Positions 8,788-23,060 of a stretch of DNA of 64,000 nucleotides are shown here, one piece after another. The position numbers and the translations under genes are program-made. Positions within the stretch are counted from its first letter, which is position 1. Every line of letters starts with the position of its first letter. This stretch comes from JASHPR01 sp963739645 (lineage in GTDB: Bacteria; Actinomycetota; Actinomycetes; Streptosporangiales; Streptosporangiaceae), in assembly GCA_963739645.1 (NCBI GenBank), contig CAVUBM010000096.1:1-64000 (forward strand). The letters run 5' to 3'. Below the pieces are notes generated by a model. That model saw nothing but the letters and a program-made list of their open reading frames with translations. It made no database searches and had not been told where the DNA came from.

Positions 8788-9747
8788 TCAGGCCACCTCT
8801 CCCACCGAAGCGTGCTGAAGTTCGGGCTCGTCCCGGCCGTCGGGCAGGCCGGCGCGGAACTGCACGCTGGACGCGGTCAGCTCCATGAACGCCTGCTCGA
8901 GCGACGCCTGGGCGGGGGCGAGCTCGTGCAGCCGCACCGCGTTGTCGAACGCGAGGTCGCCGACCTGGCTGACGTTCAGGCCGCGCACCACGATCAGGCC
9001 GTCGCCGTCCTCGTGCGCCGTGCCCCCGGCCGCGGCGACCGCCCGGCCCAGCGCGTCCGGCTGCGGCGTGCGGACCCGGACCGACTGCGCGGAGTTGGCC
9101 GTGATGAACTCGGGCACCGTGCAGTCGGAGATCAGCTTCCCCCGGCCGATCACCAGCAGGTGGTCGGCGGTGTGCTCCATCTCCGACATCAGGTGGCTGG
9201 AGACGAAGATCGTGCGTCCCTCGGCCGCCAGCGCCTTCATCAGGTTGCGGATCCACAGGATGCCCTCGGGATCCAGCCCGTTGACCGGCTCGTCGAACAT
9301 GAGGATGGCCGGGTCGCCGAGCAGCGCGGCGGCGATCCCGAGCCGCTGCCCCATGCCCAGGGAGAAGCCGTCGGAGCGCTTGCGCGCGACCTCGCTCAGG
9401 CCGACGAGCGCGATCACCTCGCCCACCCGCCGCCGGGGCAGGTTGTTGGTCTCGGCCAGGCAGAGCAGATGGTTGTAGGCGCTGCGGCCGCCGTGCACCG
9501 CCTTCGCGTCCAGCAGCGCCCCGACCTCCCGCATCGGGTGCGCAAGCCGCACGAACGGCTGGCCGTTGACGGTCACCGTGCCGCTGGTCGGATGATCCAG
9601 GCCGAGGATCAGCCGCATGGTGGTGGTCTTGCCCGCCCCGTTCGGGCCGAGAAAGCCGGTGATCTTCCCCGGCTCCACGCTGAACGACAGGTTGTCGACG
9701 GCCAGCGTGTCGCCGTATCGCTTGGTGAGGCCCCGTGCCTCGATCAT
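8788..9747 (-). CDS. ABC transporter ATP-binding protein (ABC-2 exporter)
   Basis: 319 residues from ATG 9747, chosen because AGGAGG lies 9 nt upstream; an ATG 24 bp farther up lacks this. Walker A GPNGAGKT at 34-41; the signature motif is LGMGQ instead of LSGGQ, seen in many actinobacterial exporters; Walker B ILMFDEPVNGLDP; H-loop VSSHLMSEME. The C-terminal 100 residues match the regulatory extension of DrrA/NatA-like ATPases. Partner of the permease immediately downstream. Confidence 0.92.
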   Translation of the reverse strand: MIEARGLTKRYGDTLAVDNLSFSVEPGKITGFLGPNGAGKTTTMRLILGLDHPTSGTVTVNGQPFVRLAHPMREVGALLDAKAVHGGRSAYNHLLCLAETNNLPRRRVGEVIALVGLSEVARKRSDGFSLGMGQRLGIAAALLGDPAILMFDEPVNGLDPEGILWIRNLMKALAAEGRTIFVSSHLMSEMEHTADHLLVIGRGKLISDCTVPEFITANSAQSVRVRTPQPDALGRAVAAAGGTAHEDGDGLIVVRGLNVSQVGDLAFDNAVRLHELAPAQASLEQAFMELTASSVQFRAGLPDGRDEPELQHASVGEVA

Positions 9748-9879
9748 GTCCGCTTCCCTCCTGCCGGCCATGACCGAGTGCCGACCGGCTCCGACAGTCT
9801 CGCCGCTGGCCTGCTGCCCTGGCGTCAGCCGCAGAGCTGATTCGGGTGCGACCGGAGGCGGATATCCGGGGCCGGAGGT

Positions 9880-10950
9880 CTAGGCCGGCAGGTGGAGCTG
9901 CCCGACGGCGGAGCGCACGCTGTCGGCGCTGACCCGGCCCGCCGACCACGCGGCGGCGCAGAGCGCGCGCAGGCCGTCCAGGGGCGTGCCGGAGCCGGAG
10001 ATCTCGAGCTGGCCGGCCTGGCCGTCGGCACCGGGACCGCCGGCCAGGCAGGCGGTCCAGCCGCCGCACCGGAACTTATCCCCCGCCGCGGTCACCGGCG
10101 GGTGCGGCTCGAGCAGCCCGGCCAGGTCGTGCGCCAGGTAGGTGGGCCGCTGGTGCGGCGGGGCGAGCACCGCGTCGGCCGGGCGGGTGACCCCGGTGAA
10201 CACCAGCATGCTGTCGGCCCCGACCCGCACCGCACCCTCGATGTCGGTGTCCAGCCGGTCCCCGACCACCAGCGGCCGCTTGGCCCCGACCCGGGCCACC
10301 GACTCGGCGTGCAGCGGCGGCTCCGGCTTGCCCGCCACCACCGGCTGCGTGCCGGTGGCGGTGACGATGACCTGCACCAGCGACCCGTTACCCGGCTGCG
10401 GCCCGCGCGCGGTCGGCAGCGTGACGTCGACGTTGGAGGCCACGAACCAGGCCCCGGCCCGGACCGCGAGCGCGGCCTCGGCCAGCAGCGGGTACCCCAC
10501 GTCCGGGGAGTAGCCCTGGACCACAGCGGCGGGCTTGTCGGCGGCCGTGGACACCGGGCGCAGCCCCCGCTCGCGCAGCGCCAGGCGCAGCCCGATCCCG
10601 CCCACGACCAGCACCGGCGCGCCCGCGGGCAGTCGGTCGGCGATGAGGTGCGCGGCCGCCTGCGCCGAGGTCACCACGTCGGCGGGCGTCGCGTCCACGC
10701 CGAGGCCGGTGAGCTGCGCGGCGATCGCGGACGGCGAGCGGGACGCGTTGTTGGTCACGAACGCGAGCCGCATCCCCCGGCGCTTGGCCTCGGCCAGGGC
10801 GTCGGCCGCGCCGGGCACGGCGGCACCGCCCAGGTAGACCACCCCGTCCAGATCAAGCAGGGCGGCGTCGTACGCCTCGCTCAGCGGCCGCTTGCTGCCC
10901 CGCGGCATCTCCACCCCGCGGCCAGACGGGGCCAGGGTCGGCTCAGTCAC
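9880..10950 (-). CDS. HAD-superfamily phosphatase, NagD / glycerol-3-phosphate phosphatase type
   Basis: 356 residues. HAD motif I is DLDGVVYLGG with the Asp pair at 33 and 35, followed by VTNNASRSP (motif II), Lys of GKPEPP and GDRLDTDIEGA (motif IV), which define the class IIA, NagD-like group. The mycobacterial counterpart in the same position, Rv1692, is a glycerol-3-phosphate phosphatase; the substrate here is inferred from that. The GTG start overlaps the TPR gene stop by one base (TAGTG). ATG 14 codons later is a possible start. The C-terminal 80 residues extend past the HAD core. Confidence 0.88.
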   Translation of the reverse strand: MTEPTLAPSGRGVEMPRGSKRPLSEAYDAALLDLDGVVYLGGAAVPGAADALAEAKRRGMRLAFVTNNASRSPSAIAAQLTGLGVDATPADVVTSAQAAAHLIADRLPAGAPVLVVGGIGLRLALRERGLRPVSTAADKPAAVVQGYSPDVGYPLLAEAALAVRAGAWFVASNVDVTLPTARGPQPGNGSLVQVIVTATGTQPVVAGKPEPPLHAESVARVGAKRPLVVGDRLDTDIEGAVRVGADSMLVFTGVTRPADAVLAPPHQRPTYLAHDLAGLLEPHPPVTAAGDKFRCGGWTACLAGGPGADGQAGQLEISGSGTPLDGLRALCAAAWSAGRVSADSVRSAVGQLHLPA

Positions 10951-11453
10951 TAGTGGGCATTCCGTTCCGGCCCTTCGGGGTTGTCGCCTTTGTCGTGCCT
11001 CCGGGCCCGCAGCGTAGCGCGGACGCCGCGCAGCGCATCGGTGTAATGCCGCAGATCCGGCCGCATCGCGGCCGCCAGCGCCAGGTGCTCGACCGCCGCC
11101 TCGGGATCCCCGGTCCTGGCCAGGGACAGGCCCAGCCCGAACTGCGCGTAGTCATCGGCCGGGCTCGCGTCCACGATCCGGCGGAAGTTCCCGGCCGCGG
11201 CGTCGTAGCGCCGCGCGTCGAACTGGGCCCGGGCCAGCGCCTCCAGGACGCTGCGCGACTGCGGCTCGGCGGCGGCGGCCCGCTCGAGCAGCTGCGCGGC
11301 CGCGGCGGCGCTGCCCCGGCCGAGCAGATCCAGCCCCCGCTGGTACAGGTCGTAGGTGTCGTGACCCTCTGTTTCGGCTGCGCCGGCGGCGTTCCGGCCA
11401 GGAGGCTCTTGGCCCCGGCGGGAATCCTGGCCGCCGGTTGGCGCTTCTGACAT
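10950..11453 (-). CDS. tetratricopeptide-repeat protein, short
   Basis: 167 residues from ATG 11453. Two to three TPR-like helical pairs: YQRGLDLLGRG with QLLERAAAAEP, ALARAQFDARRYDAAAGNFRRI, and AQFGLGLSLARTGDPEAAVEHLALA. Probably a protein-interaction scaffold; partners unknown. It overlaps the HAD phosphatase start by one base and likely shares its mRNA. Its start codon lies only 2 bp from the GTG of the divergent DUF1015 gene. Confidence 0.8.
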   Translation of the reverse strand: MSEAPTGGQDSRRGQEPPGRNAAGAAETEGHDTYDLYQRGLDLLGRGSAAAAAQLLERAAAAEPQSRSVLEALARAQFDARRYDAAAGNFRRIVDASPADDYAQFGLGLSLARTGDPEAAVEHLALAAAMRPDLRHYTDALRGVRATLRARRHDKGDNPEGPERNAH

Positions 11454-11455
11454 GT

Positions 11456-12799
11456 GTGCAGATCCTTCCGTCCGGCCACGGGCCAGAAGCACCGGCGCAC
11501 GCCGGGCTCGAGGTGGCACCGTTCCATGGAGTCCGTTATGCCCGGGAGCGGGTCACCGGACTCGCCGAGGTCACATCTCCACCGTACGACGTCATCGCAC
11601 ACGACCGAGAGGTCCAGCTGATGGCGTCCGACCCGCACAACGTGGTCCGGCTGATCCTGCCGCAGCCGGCGGGTGGGCACCCGGGCGACGTCTACGCCGA
11701 GGCCGCCCGCGCGCTGCGCGAATGGCAGGACGAGCGGATCCTGGTGCCGGATCCCGAGCCGGCCCTGTACGTCTACGAGCAGGCGGCGCCGGGTGAGCCG
11801 GGTGAGGCGCCGGTCACCCAGCGCGGGCTGATCGGCGCGCTGCGCCTCAGCCCGGTCGACGCCGGGGTAATCCGGCCGCACGAGAACGTCGCGCCCGGGC
11901 CCGTGGCGGGGCGGCTGCAGCTGATGGAGGCGACCCAGGCCAACCTGGAGCCGATCTTCCTGCTGTACGACGGCCGCGAGCGCGGCGCGGCGGCCCGCAT
12001 CATCGAGGAGGCGGCGTTCGCCCGGGAGCCGCTGGTCGAGACCGTCACCCAGGACCGGGTGCGGCACCGGCTGTGGGCGGTCACCGACCCCGGGGAGCTG
12101 GCCGCGATCGCCGCGGACCTGGAACCGCGCGACGCGCTGATCGCCGACGGGCACCACCGGTATGCCGCCTACCTCAAGCTGCAGGCGCGGCGCCGGGAGG
12201 CGGGCAGCGGGCCGGGGCCCTGGGACTATGGTCTGGCGCTGCTCGTGGACGCGTCGGCCTACCCGCCCAGCATCGGCGCGATCCACCGGGTGATCCCGGA
12301 GCTGGCCCCGGCCCTGGCCGCTGAGCTGGCCGAGAGCGCGTTCACCGTCAGCAGGCTGCCCGGCGGCACGGGCCAGCTGCAGGCCGCCCTGGACCAGCTC
12401 GCCGACGCCAGCGAGAAGGGTCCCGCGTTCCTGGTCGCCGGCGGGGGCGACGTCTACCTGCTGACCCAGCCAGACCCGGACCAGCTCGAGGCCGCGATGC
12501 CACCGGGCAGCTCGGCCCGCTGGCGCGGTCTGGCCGCGTCGGTGCTGCAGGAGCTGCTGGTCGCGCGCGTCTGGGGGATCAGCGACGACGAGCAGCGCGT
12601 CCGCTTCGTGCACAACGACGCGGCCGAGGCGATCCGCACCGCCGACGAGACGGGCGGAACGGCGGTGATTCTCGCCTCGATGTCGACGTGGGACGTGTAC
12701 GCGGTCGCCGCGCGGGGTGAGCGCGTGCCCCGCAAATCAACCTCGTTCGGCCCGAAGCCGCGGACCGGCCTGGTGATCCGGACGTTCGCTCAGGGCTGA
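11456..12799 (+). CDS. DUF1015 family protein
   Basis: 447 residues from GTG 11456; a TTG 18 bp upstream is less likely. The family is recognised from VAPFHGVRY, VTSPPYDVI, DPHNVVRLILP, the central ADGHHRYAA and C-terminal STSFGPKPRTGLVIR. This family (also called DUF1015/HtpX-unrelated 'kinase-regulator-like') is widespread in actinobacteria with no firmly established activity. It is divergent from the TPR gene with a 2-bp gap between start codons, so at least one of the two mRNAs must be leaderless or begin inside the other gene. Confidence 0.85.
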   Translation: MQILPSGHGPEAPAHAGLEVAPFHGVRYARERVTGLAEVTSPPYDVIAHDREVQLMASDPHNVVRLILPQPAGGHPGDVYAEAARALREWQDERILVPDPEPALYVYEQAAPGEPGEAPVTQRGLIGALRLSPVDAGVIRPHENVAPGPVAGRLQLMEATQANLEPIFLLYDGRERGAAARIIEEAAFAREPLVETVTQDRVRHRLWAVTDPGELAAIAADLEPRDALIADGHHRYAAYLKLQARRREAGSGPGPWDYGLALLVDASAYPPSIGAIHRVIPELAPALAAELAESAFTVSRLPGGTGQLQAALDQLADASEKGPAFLVAGGGDVYLLTQPDPDQLEAAMPPGSSARWRGLAASVLQELLVARVWGISDDEQRVRFVHNDAAEAIRTADETGGTAVILASMSTWDVYAVAARGERVPRKSTSFGPKPRTGLVIRTFAQG

Positions 12800-12811
12800 A
12801 CCCGGACGGGC

Positions 12812-14389
12812 CTAGGCGCGCGTGCGGGCGTACAGCTGCAGCGGCGCCCAGTCGCCGCTGACCCGGGTGAAATGGGTGCGGAAATACGCCCTGAGCTCGG
12901 GCGTCCACGCGATCCGGTAGCCGTTGTACGGGGTGATCAGGACGTACCTGGCCGCGTGGAACGCCTGCCGCCAGACCGACGCCACGGCCGGAACGCTGCC
13001 CGCCGTGAAGCTGTTGCGGCCGTGGCCGAGCGCGTAGCTGGTCCCGGTGCCGTCGATCACGACCGGGCAGGCCGGGTCGGCGGACACGAACCGGTCCGCC
13101 GAGATGAGCAGCGCCACCTCGTCGGTCAGCACACACGCCCCGCGCGGGATGGCCCGCTCGACGGCCGGCAGCGCGCTGGAGTACGTCGGTGTCGGGCTGT
13201 TCTCGGCCCGGGGCACCGCGAGCGGCAGCGCCAGGATGACCAGGCCTGTCACCGGGATCACGGACTTCCGCAGCCAGGCCGGAGGGTGCTGCCAGGCGTC
13301 CATGAGCCGCGCGGCCGGCAGCGCGAACGCCATAGCCAGGAACGGTGCCAGGAAGGCCGCGTAGTGATAGTAGAAATCGACCGGGACCATGAACGCTACG
13401 GTCACCACCACTGCCGTCCACACCGCGAACCACTCCAGCGGCGCGGGCCCGCGGCGGGTGACCCGCCAGGCGGCGACGATGGTGCCGGCCACGACGGCGG
13501 CCATCACGATGGCCACGGTCAGGAACACGGCGGTTCCCGGCAGCCAGCCGGTCATCCCGGTCAGGTACTGGAGCCGGAACCCCAGCGGGATCCGGGAGCC
13601 GGTCCGGGCCAGCTGCGCGACCACGACGCTGTCGTAGAAACGCCGGGGCGCCAGTACGGCGAACGGGAGCACAGGGATCACGAACCCGGCCGCGACCCCG
13701 GCCACGAAGCGGGCGGCCTGCCGGGGCCGGCGCAGGCAGAACACACCGATCACCGCCACCGGGATGATCGCCCACACCTTGATCGCGCCGGCGAAGCCCA
13801 GCAACGCACCGCCCCAGGCCAGCCTCGAGCCGCTGGCCAGCCGGTCGCCGTCGAACACGGCCAGCGCCCCGGCCAGGCAGAACGCGGTCAGCCACGGCTC
13901 CAGCAGCACGGTGTGCGCGGCCTGTACGCTGCCCGGGTAGATCGCGATGATGCCGCAGGTCAGCAGCGTGGCCAGGACACCGCGGTGCCTGACCAGCAGG
14001 CCGCCGAGCACCACGGCCGCCGTCCCGGCCAGCGCGGTGAGGATCCGCCCGGCCGCAATGGCCCAGGCCGTGCTGGCCACCTTGGAGAGCAGCGCGGCCG
14101 GTGCCATCAGCACCGTGATCCCCGGCGGCTGCACCAGGACGAAGTCCCGGTACGGGAGCACGCCGTGGACCAGCCAGATGGCGCTGCCGAAGTCGGCACC
14201 GTCGTCGTAGTCGCCGACTCCCAGCAGGTGGCCGGGGCGGGCCAGCTGGTAGCCGCGGAGGCCCAGGGCGAGCAGCGTGGCCGCCACGATGACCGCGCCG
14301 GCCGGCGTGAGCGAGAACGGCAGCCGGAGCGGGTGCGCCGACGCGCTGCGCGACGAACCGGCGGCCGGCCGCACAGTCGTTCCGCTCAC
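12812..14389 (-). CDS. GT-C type membrane glycosyltransferase-like protein
   Basis: 525 residues with about 11-12 membrane segments. The first large loop carries GDYDDGADFGSAIW followed by YRDFVLVQPPG, the layout of GT-C enzymes (ArnT/PMT/GT87-like) that use polyprenyl-phosphate sugars, where acidic residues in loop 1 are catalytic. The last 130 residues form a soluble extracytoplasmic domain with VLTDEVALLIS and VLITPYNGYRI. Donor and acceptor unknown. It ends 12 bp from the convergent DUF1015 gene. Confidence 0.75.
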   Translation of the reverse strand: MSGTTVRPAAGSSRSASAHPLRLPFSLTPAGAVIVAATLLALGLRGYQLARPGHLLGVGDYDDGADFGSAIWLVHGVLPYRDFVLVQPPGITVLMAPAALLSKVASTAWAIAAGRILTALAGTAAVVLGGLLVRHRGVLATLLTCGIIAIYPGSVQAAHTVLLEPWLTAFCLAGALAVFDGDRLASGSRLAWGGALLGFAGAIKVWAIIPVAVIGVFCLRRPRQAARFVAGVAAGFVIPVLPFAVLAPRRFYDSVVVAQLARTGSRIPLGFRLQYLTGMTGWLPGTAVFLTVAIVMAAVVAGTIVAAWRVTRRGPAPLEWFAVWTAVVVTVAFMVPVDFYYHYAAFLAPFLAMAFALPAARLMDAWQHPPAWLRKSVIPVTGLVILALPLAVPRAENSPTPTYSSALPAVERAIPRGACVLTDEVALLISADRFVSADPACPVVIDGTGTSYALGHGRNSFTAGSVPAVASVWRQAFHAARYVLITPYNGYRIAWTPELRAYFRTHFTRVSGDWAPLQLYARTRA

Positions 14390-14576
14390 AGCTCGCTACT
14401 CCTGCACGCTTCGGATGAGAATTCGGCGATGACTGCCCTCCGGGCAGTCCGCCAGGGAACGACGCGGCCGCGGCCCCCGCCCCAATCGCCACCAGATACT
14501 ACCCGTTCACGCCTGGAGAGGCATGGAGTGGACAAGGCGGGCTGGCCGACGGCGCCCGCTCTGTCAGGATGGATGT

Positions 14577-15062
14577 GTGGACGGCGCGGCACCGGCACCC
14601 GGCGCGACGGACGTCGCGCTGCGGCCGGCCAGACCCGCCGACAGCGAGTTCTGCTACCGGCTGCACAAGGCCGCCATGGGCGAGTACATCAGCGCGCTGT
14701 GGGGCTGGGATGAGCAGGTCCAGCGCGAGTATCAGGACCGGGCGTTCAATCCGGGCCGCTGGCAGATCATCACCGCCGGCGGCGCGGATGTTGGCCTGAT
14801 CGACGTCGAGCGCCGCCCGGACGAGATCTTCCTGGCCCGCATCGAGATCCTCCCCGCCTACCAGGGCCGCGGCATCGGCACCCGCCTGATCGGGGCGCTC
14901 ATCGGCGAAGCCCACCGGGCGGGCCAGACGCTGGTCCTCGAGGTTTTCGCCGTCAACCGGCGTGCGAGGGCTCTGTATCAGCGGCTCGGGCTGAGGGAAA
15001 CCGCTGTCCACGGCGAGGGCAATATGAAGATCACCATGCGCTCCACCCCGCCGGACGGGTAA
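14577..15062 (+). CDS. GNAT-family N-acetyltransferase
   Basis: 161 residues from GTG 14577. The acetyl-CoA binding segment IEILPAYQGRGIGTRLIGALI contains the Q-x-x-G-x-G/A signature, and FAVNRRARALYQRLGL is the usual C-terminal motif B. The frame also opens at ATG 14523, but those extra 18 residues are Arg-rich and unlike the family. Substrate unknown. Stands alone; the gene downstream on the other strand converges with it. Confidence 0.85.
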   Translation: MDGAAPAPGATDVALRPARPADSEFCYRLHKAAMGEYISALWGWDEQVQREYQDRAFNPGRWQIITAGGADVGLIDVERRPDEIFLARIEILPAYQGRGIGTRLIGALIGEAHRAGQTLVLEVFAVNRRARALYQRLGLRETAVHGEGNMKITMRSTPPDG

Positions 15063-15104
15063 GGGGCTCGGGCCAGGCGGCCGGTCCCCTGGGCAGGGTC
15101 GCGG

Positions 15105-16889
15105 TTACTCGGCCTCTGCCTGCTCCTGCTCGTCGGGGTCGGCAGCTCGTCGGGGTCGGCCAGTTCGTCGGGATCAGGGAGGTAGTCGAACATCACGGGA
15201 TCGAGCTCTTCGAACCGTTCCACGGCGTCGGTCTCCTCGTGGACGTCTGCCCCGGCGGCCCGGCCGAACCACTCGCGGGCCTCGTCCTCACGCCCCGCGT
15301 CCAGGAGCGCGTCGGCGTAGGCGTAGAACAGCCGGGCAGATGCCGGGCGGATCCGGCCGTCGGTCAGCTCGGGCACCTGCAGCGCGGCCACGGCCGCCTC
15401 GGGCAGCCCCTGATCCCGGCGGATGCCCGACTCGACGATCCGCAGCTCGATCGCGGTCGCCCGGTCGACGCCCCGGGACTGCGGGCCGGTAACGAGCTCC
15501 AGCGCCCGGTCGGGCCGGCCCAGCGCCCGCTCGCAGTCGGCCATCAGCGGCAGGTAGCTCTTCCGGCCGGTCATCCGCCGCGCCGCCCGCAGCTCGGTCA
15601 GGGCGTCGGCCCACTCCCCGGCCCGGTAGGCCGCGATCCCGCAGGTCTCACGTACCACCCCGACCCGGGCCGCGAGGCGGCGCGCGGCCTTGGCATGCCG
15701 GTAGGCCTGGACCGGGTCCTCCTCCAGGCTCGCGGCGACCAGCTGGCGTGCCACCGCGTCGGCCAGGTCGCCGGGCAGGGTTCTCAGCTCGGCGCGGGCC
15801 TCGGGGTCCAGCTGGTCCGCGGTGATGCGCGCCGGGACCTCTGGCAGCCGCTCACCGGCGGCCCGCGGCGCCCTGACCTCGTCAGCCGCCCGGGATCCCG
15901 GCCTGTCCGTGTCGCGCCGGGGCTGCGGCCTGCCTGACGCGCGTCCCGCCTGGGGCCTGCCCGCCGTTCTCCCGGACCCGGGGCGTCCCGGCGCTCCATC
16001 GGACCGCGACCTGGTTGTTCTTCCCGGCTGAGACCGCTCCTGCCCTTGCGCAGGCCCCGACCTCGCTGCCCGGTATGGCTGAGACCGCTCCTGCCCTTGC
16101 GCAGGCCCCGATCTGGCTGCCCGGTATGGCTGAGACCGCTCCTGCGCGCCCGACCTAGCTCCTCGTCCCGGCTGAGACCGCTCCTGCGCCCCCGCCGGCC
16201 CCGACCTGGATGCCCGTCCCGGCTGAGACCGCCCTGGAGCGCCGCCGGATCGCGAAGCGCCGGCTGCGCGGCCAGACGACGGCCGGTCCTTCTCTCCCCC
16301 GCCCCGGACGTCGGGGCGTGACCTCGCGCTGGGCCGGGCCACGCTGTCGTCGCGGCGGGTCGGCCCGCCTGGCCGGTCCCGTCCGCCGCTGGTCGCCGGG
16401 CCTGGCCCGTGGCCCGTCTCGCCCAGTTCCCGCGGTCGTCGCCCGGCCGCTCCGGCTCACGGGGCCCGTACGCGAGGTCCCTTCCCGGGCACCGCCGCGC
16501 GTACCGCGGCCCTCCACGTCTCTGGTTGAGTTGCTGCCCCGGCCGCTGCCACCGCGCGACCCGGCGCCGTCTCGGGGGCGGCTCTCCGCAGGACGGCCGG
16601 CAGCGCCCTTCCGCTCCCGGTACGCGGCTGAGCCGCTCTGCGCCGACGATCCCCGGCCCGGCGTGCGCCCACGGCCGCTGCCGCCACGCGCGGCGCCTGC
16701 GGCCGGGTCACTCCCGCGGCTGGTGCCACCCTTGGTGCGCTGCTGCGCCGGGCGGGATCCCCGCGCCCGGCCGGTGCTGGCCTGCGGAGCATCCTTCCGA
16801 CCCTGGCCAGCGGACCCGGAGGCGCGTCGGCGGTCACCGGAACGGGGCTCCGCATCCTCGTCGCGGCGTTCCCGCCCGTTCCCGACCAC
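15105..16889 (-). CDS. TPR protein with long Arg/Gly-rich N-terminus (frame disrupted twice)
   Basis: Conserved actinobacterial TPR protein (Rv1691 position), here about 594 residues after correction. GTG 16889 has GGGAGG 5 nt upstream. Residues 1 to about 300 are Arg/Gly/Ser/Pro-rich, with repeats built on QERSQPYRAARSG and SQPGR; the rest is helical TPR-like, including LRTLPGDLADAVARQLVAA, AAYRAGEWADALTELR and FYAYADALLDAGREDEAREWF. Two single-base problems are visible. The frame from 16889 must lose one base in the G-run near 16305 to enter the frame seen from 16342. Near 15138 a repeated codon block lacks one G; restoring it ends the protein in acidic DEQEQAEAE at a TAA (15105) instead of running to 14978 over the GNAT gene. 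Confidence 0.75.
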
Positions 16890-16944
16890 CGCGACCTCCC
16901 AGGCCACCTACACATGCCTGCCGACAGCGTGCCCACGCGCACAC

Positions 16945-16985
16945 GCGCTGAGGGCCGCTACCAGCACGGTAGCGGCCCTCAGCGC
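16945..16985 (-). terminator. rRNA operon terminator
   Basis: Perfect 18-bp stem (16945-16962 with 16968-16985, GGTAGCGGCCCTCAGCGC arm) closed by a 5-nt loop, 5 bp beyond the 5S 3' end. The strongest hairpin in this part of the window; no long U-run. Confidence 0.85.
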
Positions 16986-16990
16986 GAAGA

Positions 16991-17109
16991 TGTCCGGCGG
17001 CGTCCTACTCTCCCACGCGGTCCCCCGCGCAGTACCATCGGCGCTGAAGAGCTTAACTTCCGGGTTCGGAATGGGACCGGGTGTTTCCCCTTCGCCATGG
17101 CCGCCGTAA
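16991..17109 (-). rRNA. rrf: 5S ribosomal RNA
   Basis: About 119 nt. On the minus strand it opens GTTACGGCGGCCATGGCG and contains CCCGGTCCCATTCCGAACC and GGAAGTTAAGC, the conserved loop B/C sequences, ending CGCCGCCGGACA, which pairs with the 5' end. It is the third gene of the 16S-23S-5S operon. Ends are estimated from helix I pairing. Confidence 0.94.
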
Positions 17110-17152
17110 CTCTATGGAGATGTCAGGTCTTCCCGACCGCACCTCGGGAACC

Positions 17153-22247
<5,095 letters not shown>

Positions 22248-22501
22248 GTCTATATGCAAACCGCAGGACGCTCCGAAGACCGGCCGTGCGGGGTGCTGAC
22301 ATGAAGGTGTCTCGTCCGGCTGGCGAACCAGCCATGGAGACGATCTTGGCATCCGTCGTTGGAGAACCAGACCGTCACCGGCCTGGACCCCCCTTGACGG
22401 GGTATGTGCATGTGCACTGGCTTTTAGCACGCTGTTGAGTTCTCAAGGAGCGGACGCACACCATCGAAGGCCTTTCAGCCTTTGTCCGGGGCAACCCTAC
22501 T
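22248..22501 (-). other. rRNA operon leader with boxA-like element
   Basis: Transcribed leader between the proximal promoter and 16S rRNA. It contains CCTTGAGAACTC (22437-22448), very similar to ACTTTGAGAACTG in the 16S-23S spacer. These repeated elements are the likely boxA/Nus antitermination signals of actinobacterial rrn operons. No coding sequence is visible. Confidence 0.55.
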
Positions 22502-22530
22502 AACTTACCCGTCCCGCAGGACGCTGTCAA
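22502..22530 (-). promoter_or_regulatory. rRNA operon promoter, proximal
   Basis: On the minus strand: -35 TTGACA (22530-22525, perfect consensus), 17-bp spacer, -10 TAAGTT (22507-22502). About 250 bp upstream of 16S rRNA and followed by the boxA-containing leader. Confidence 0.7.
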
Positions 22531-22690
22531 CCGACTTCGTAAAACTTGACTTGCTTCATCACGCGTTGTTGCGACGAGCATACCCCTGCCAAGCCATCCC
22601 GTTGTACGGGATTTGCTCGCTGGATGGATGACTGCCCGACCCTGAAGACGGCCGCCTGCGGGCGACTCATGTCTTCCGGTGCAAGACGAA

Positions 22691-22719
22691 AGACTAGGCA
22701 GCAAAGGGGATCAAGTCAA
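22691..22719 (-). promoter_or_regulatory. rRNA operon promoter, distal
   Basis: On the minus strand: -35 TTGACT (22719-22714), 17-bp spacer, -10 TAGTCT (22696-22691). It sits 190 bp upstream of the proximal promoter. Multiple tandem promoters are the rule for actinomycete rrn operons. Confidence 0.55.
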
Positions 22720-23060
22720 ATCACAGGTCTGTATCGCCGCTGCGCCAGACCGCAGACGGCGCTGAGCAGGCAACTCGCCCGAGGGACCAGAGTGATCGCG
22801 CAGCCGGCGCGCGGAGCAGGGCTCCCGGCGCAGGCTCAGGTGTGATCCGAGCCACGGGATCTGACGGAGCGGCAACTCGGCGGTGCGCGTGATGTGATCG
22901 CACGGCTGGGGACCGGAGAACTATCCCGCGCAGGCCGAGGTGACGGGGGGCAGCCGCCGGACGGAGCGCAGGGCGATGCCACGCGCGGCCAGGGATCCCC
23001 GCCCGGCCGGGCATGCCGGAGTGGTGACCGGGCGATGGGGGCAGGACGCGGGCGCTGCGC
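22720..23060. other. intergenic region between tyrS and the rrn promoters
   Basis: No gene is supported here. It contains GC-rich direct and inverted motifs (for example the 12-bp palindrome GCCCGGCCGGGC at 23001-23012) but no convincing terminator with a loop, no tRNA and no conserved reading frame. It must hold the end of the tyrS transcript and any upstream activation region of the rRNA operon. Confidence 0.5.

Noticed and set aside
8668..10069. 466-codon minus-strand open frame over the ABC ATPase and HAD genes
   Set aside because: Wrong frame over both genes; the Walker A and HAD motifs are in the other frames.
12579..14492. 637-codon minus-strand open frame overlapping the membrane glycosyltransferase-like gene
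   Set aside because: It is a different frame over the same DNA and reads as Gly/Arg/Ala-rich nonsense, while 12812-14389 gives proper membrane helices.
23001..23012. 12-bp palindrome GCCCGGCCGGGC as a tyrS terminator
   Set aside because: A perfect palindrome without loop bases cannot form a normal terminator hairpin, and no U-run follows.
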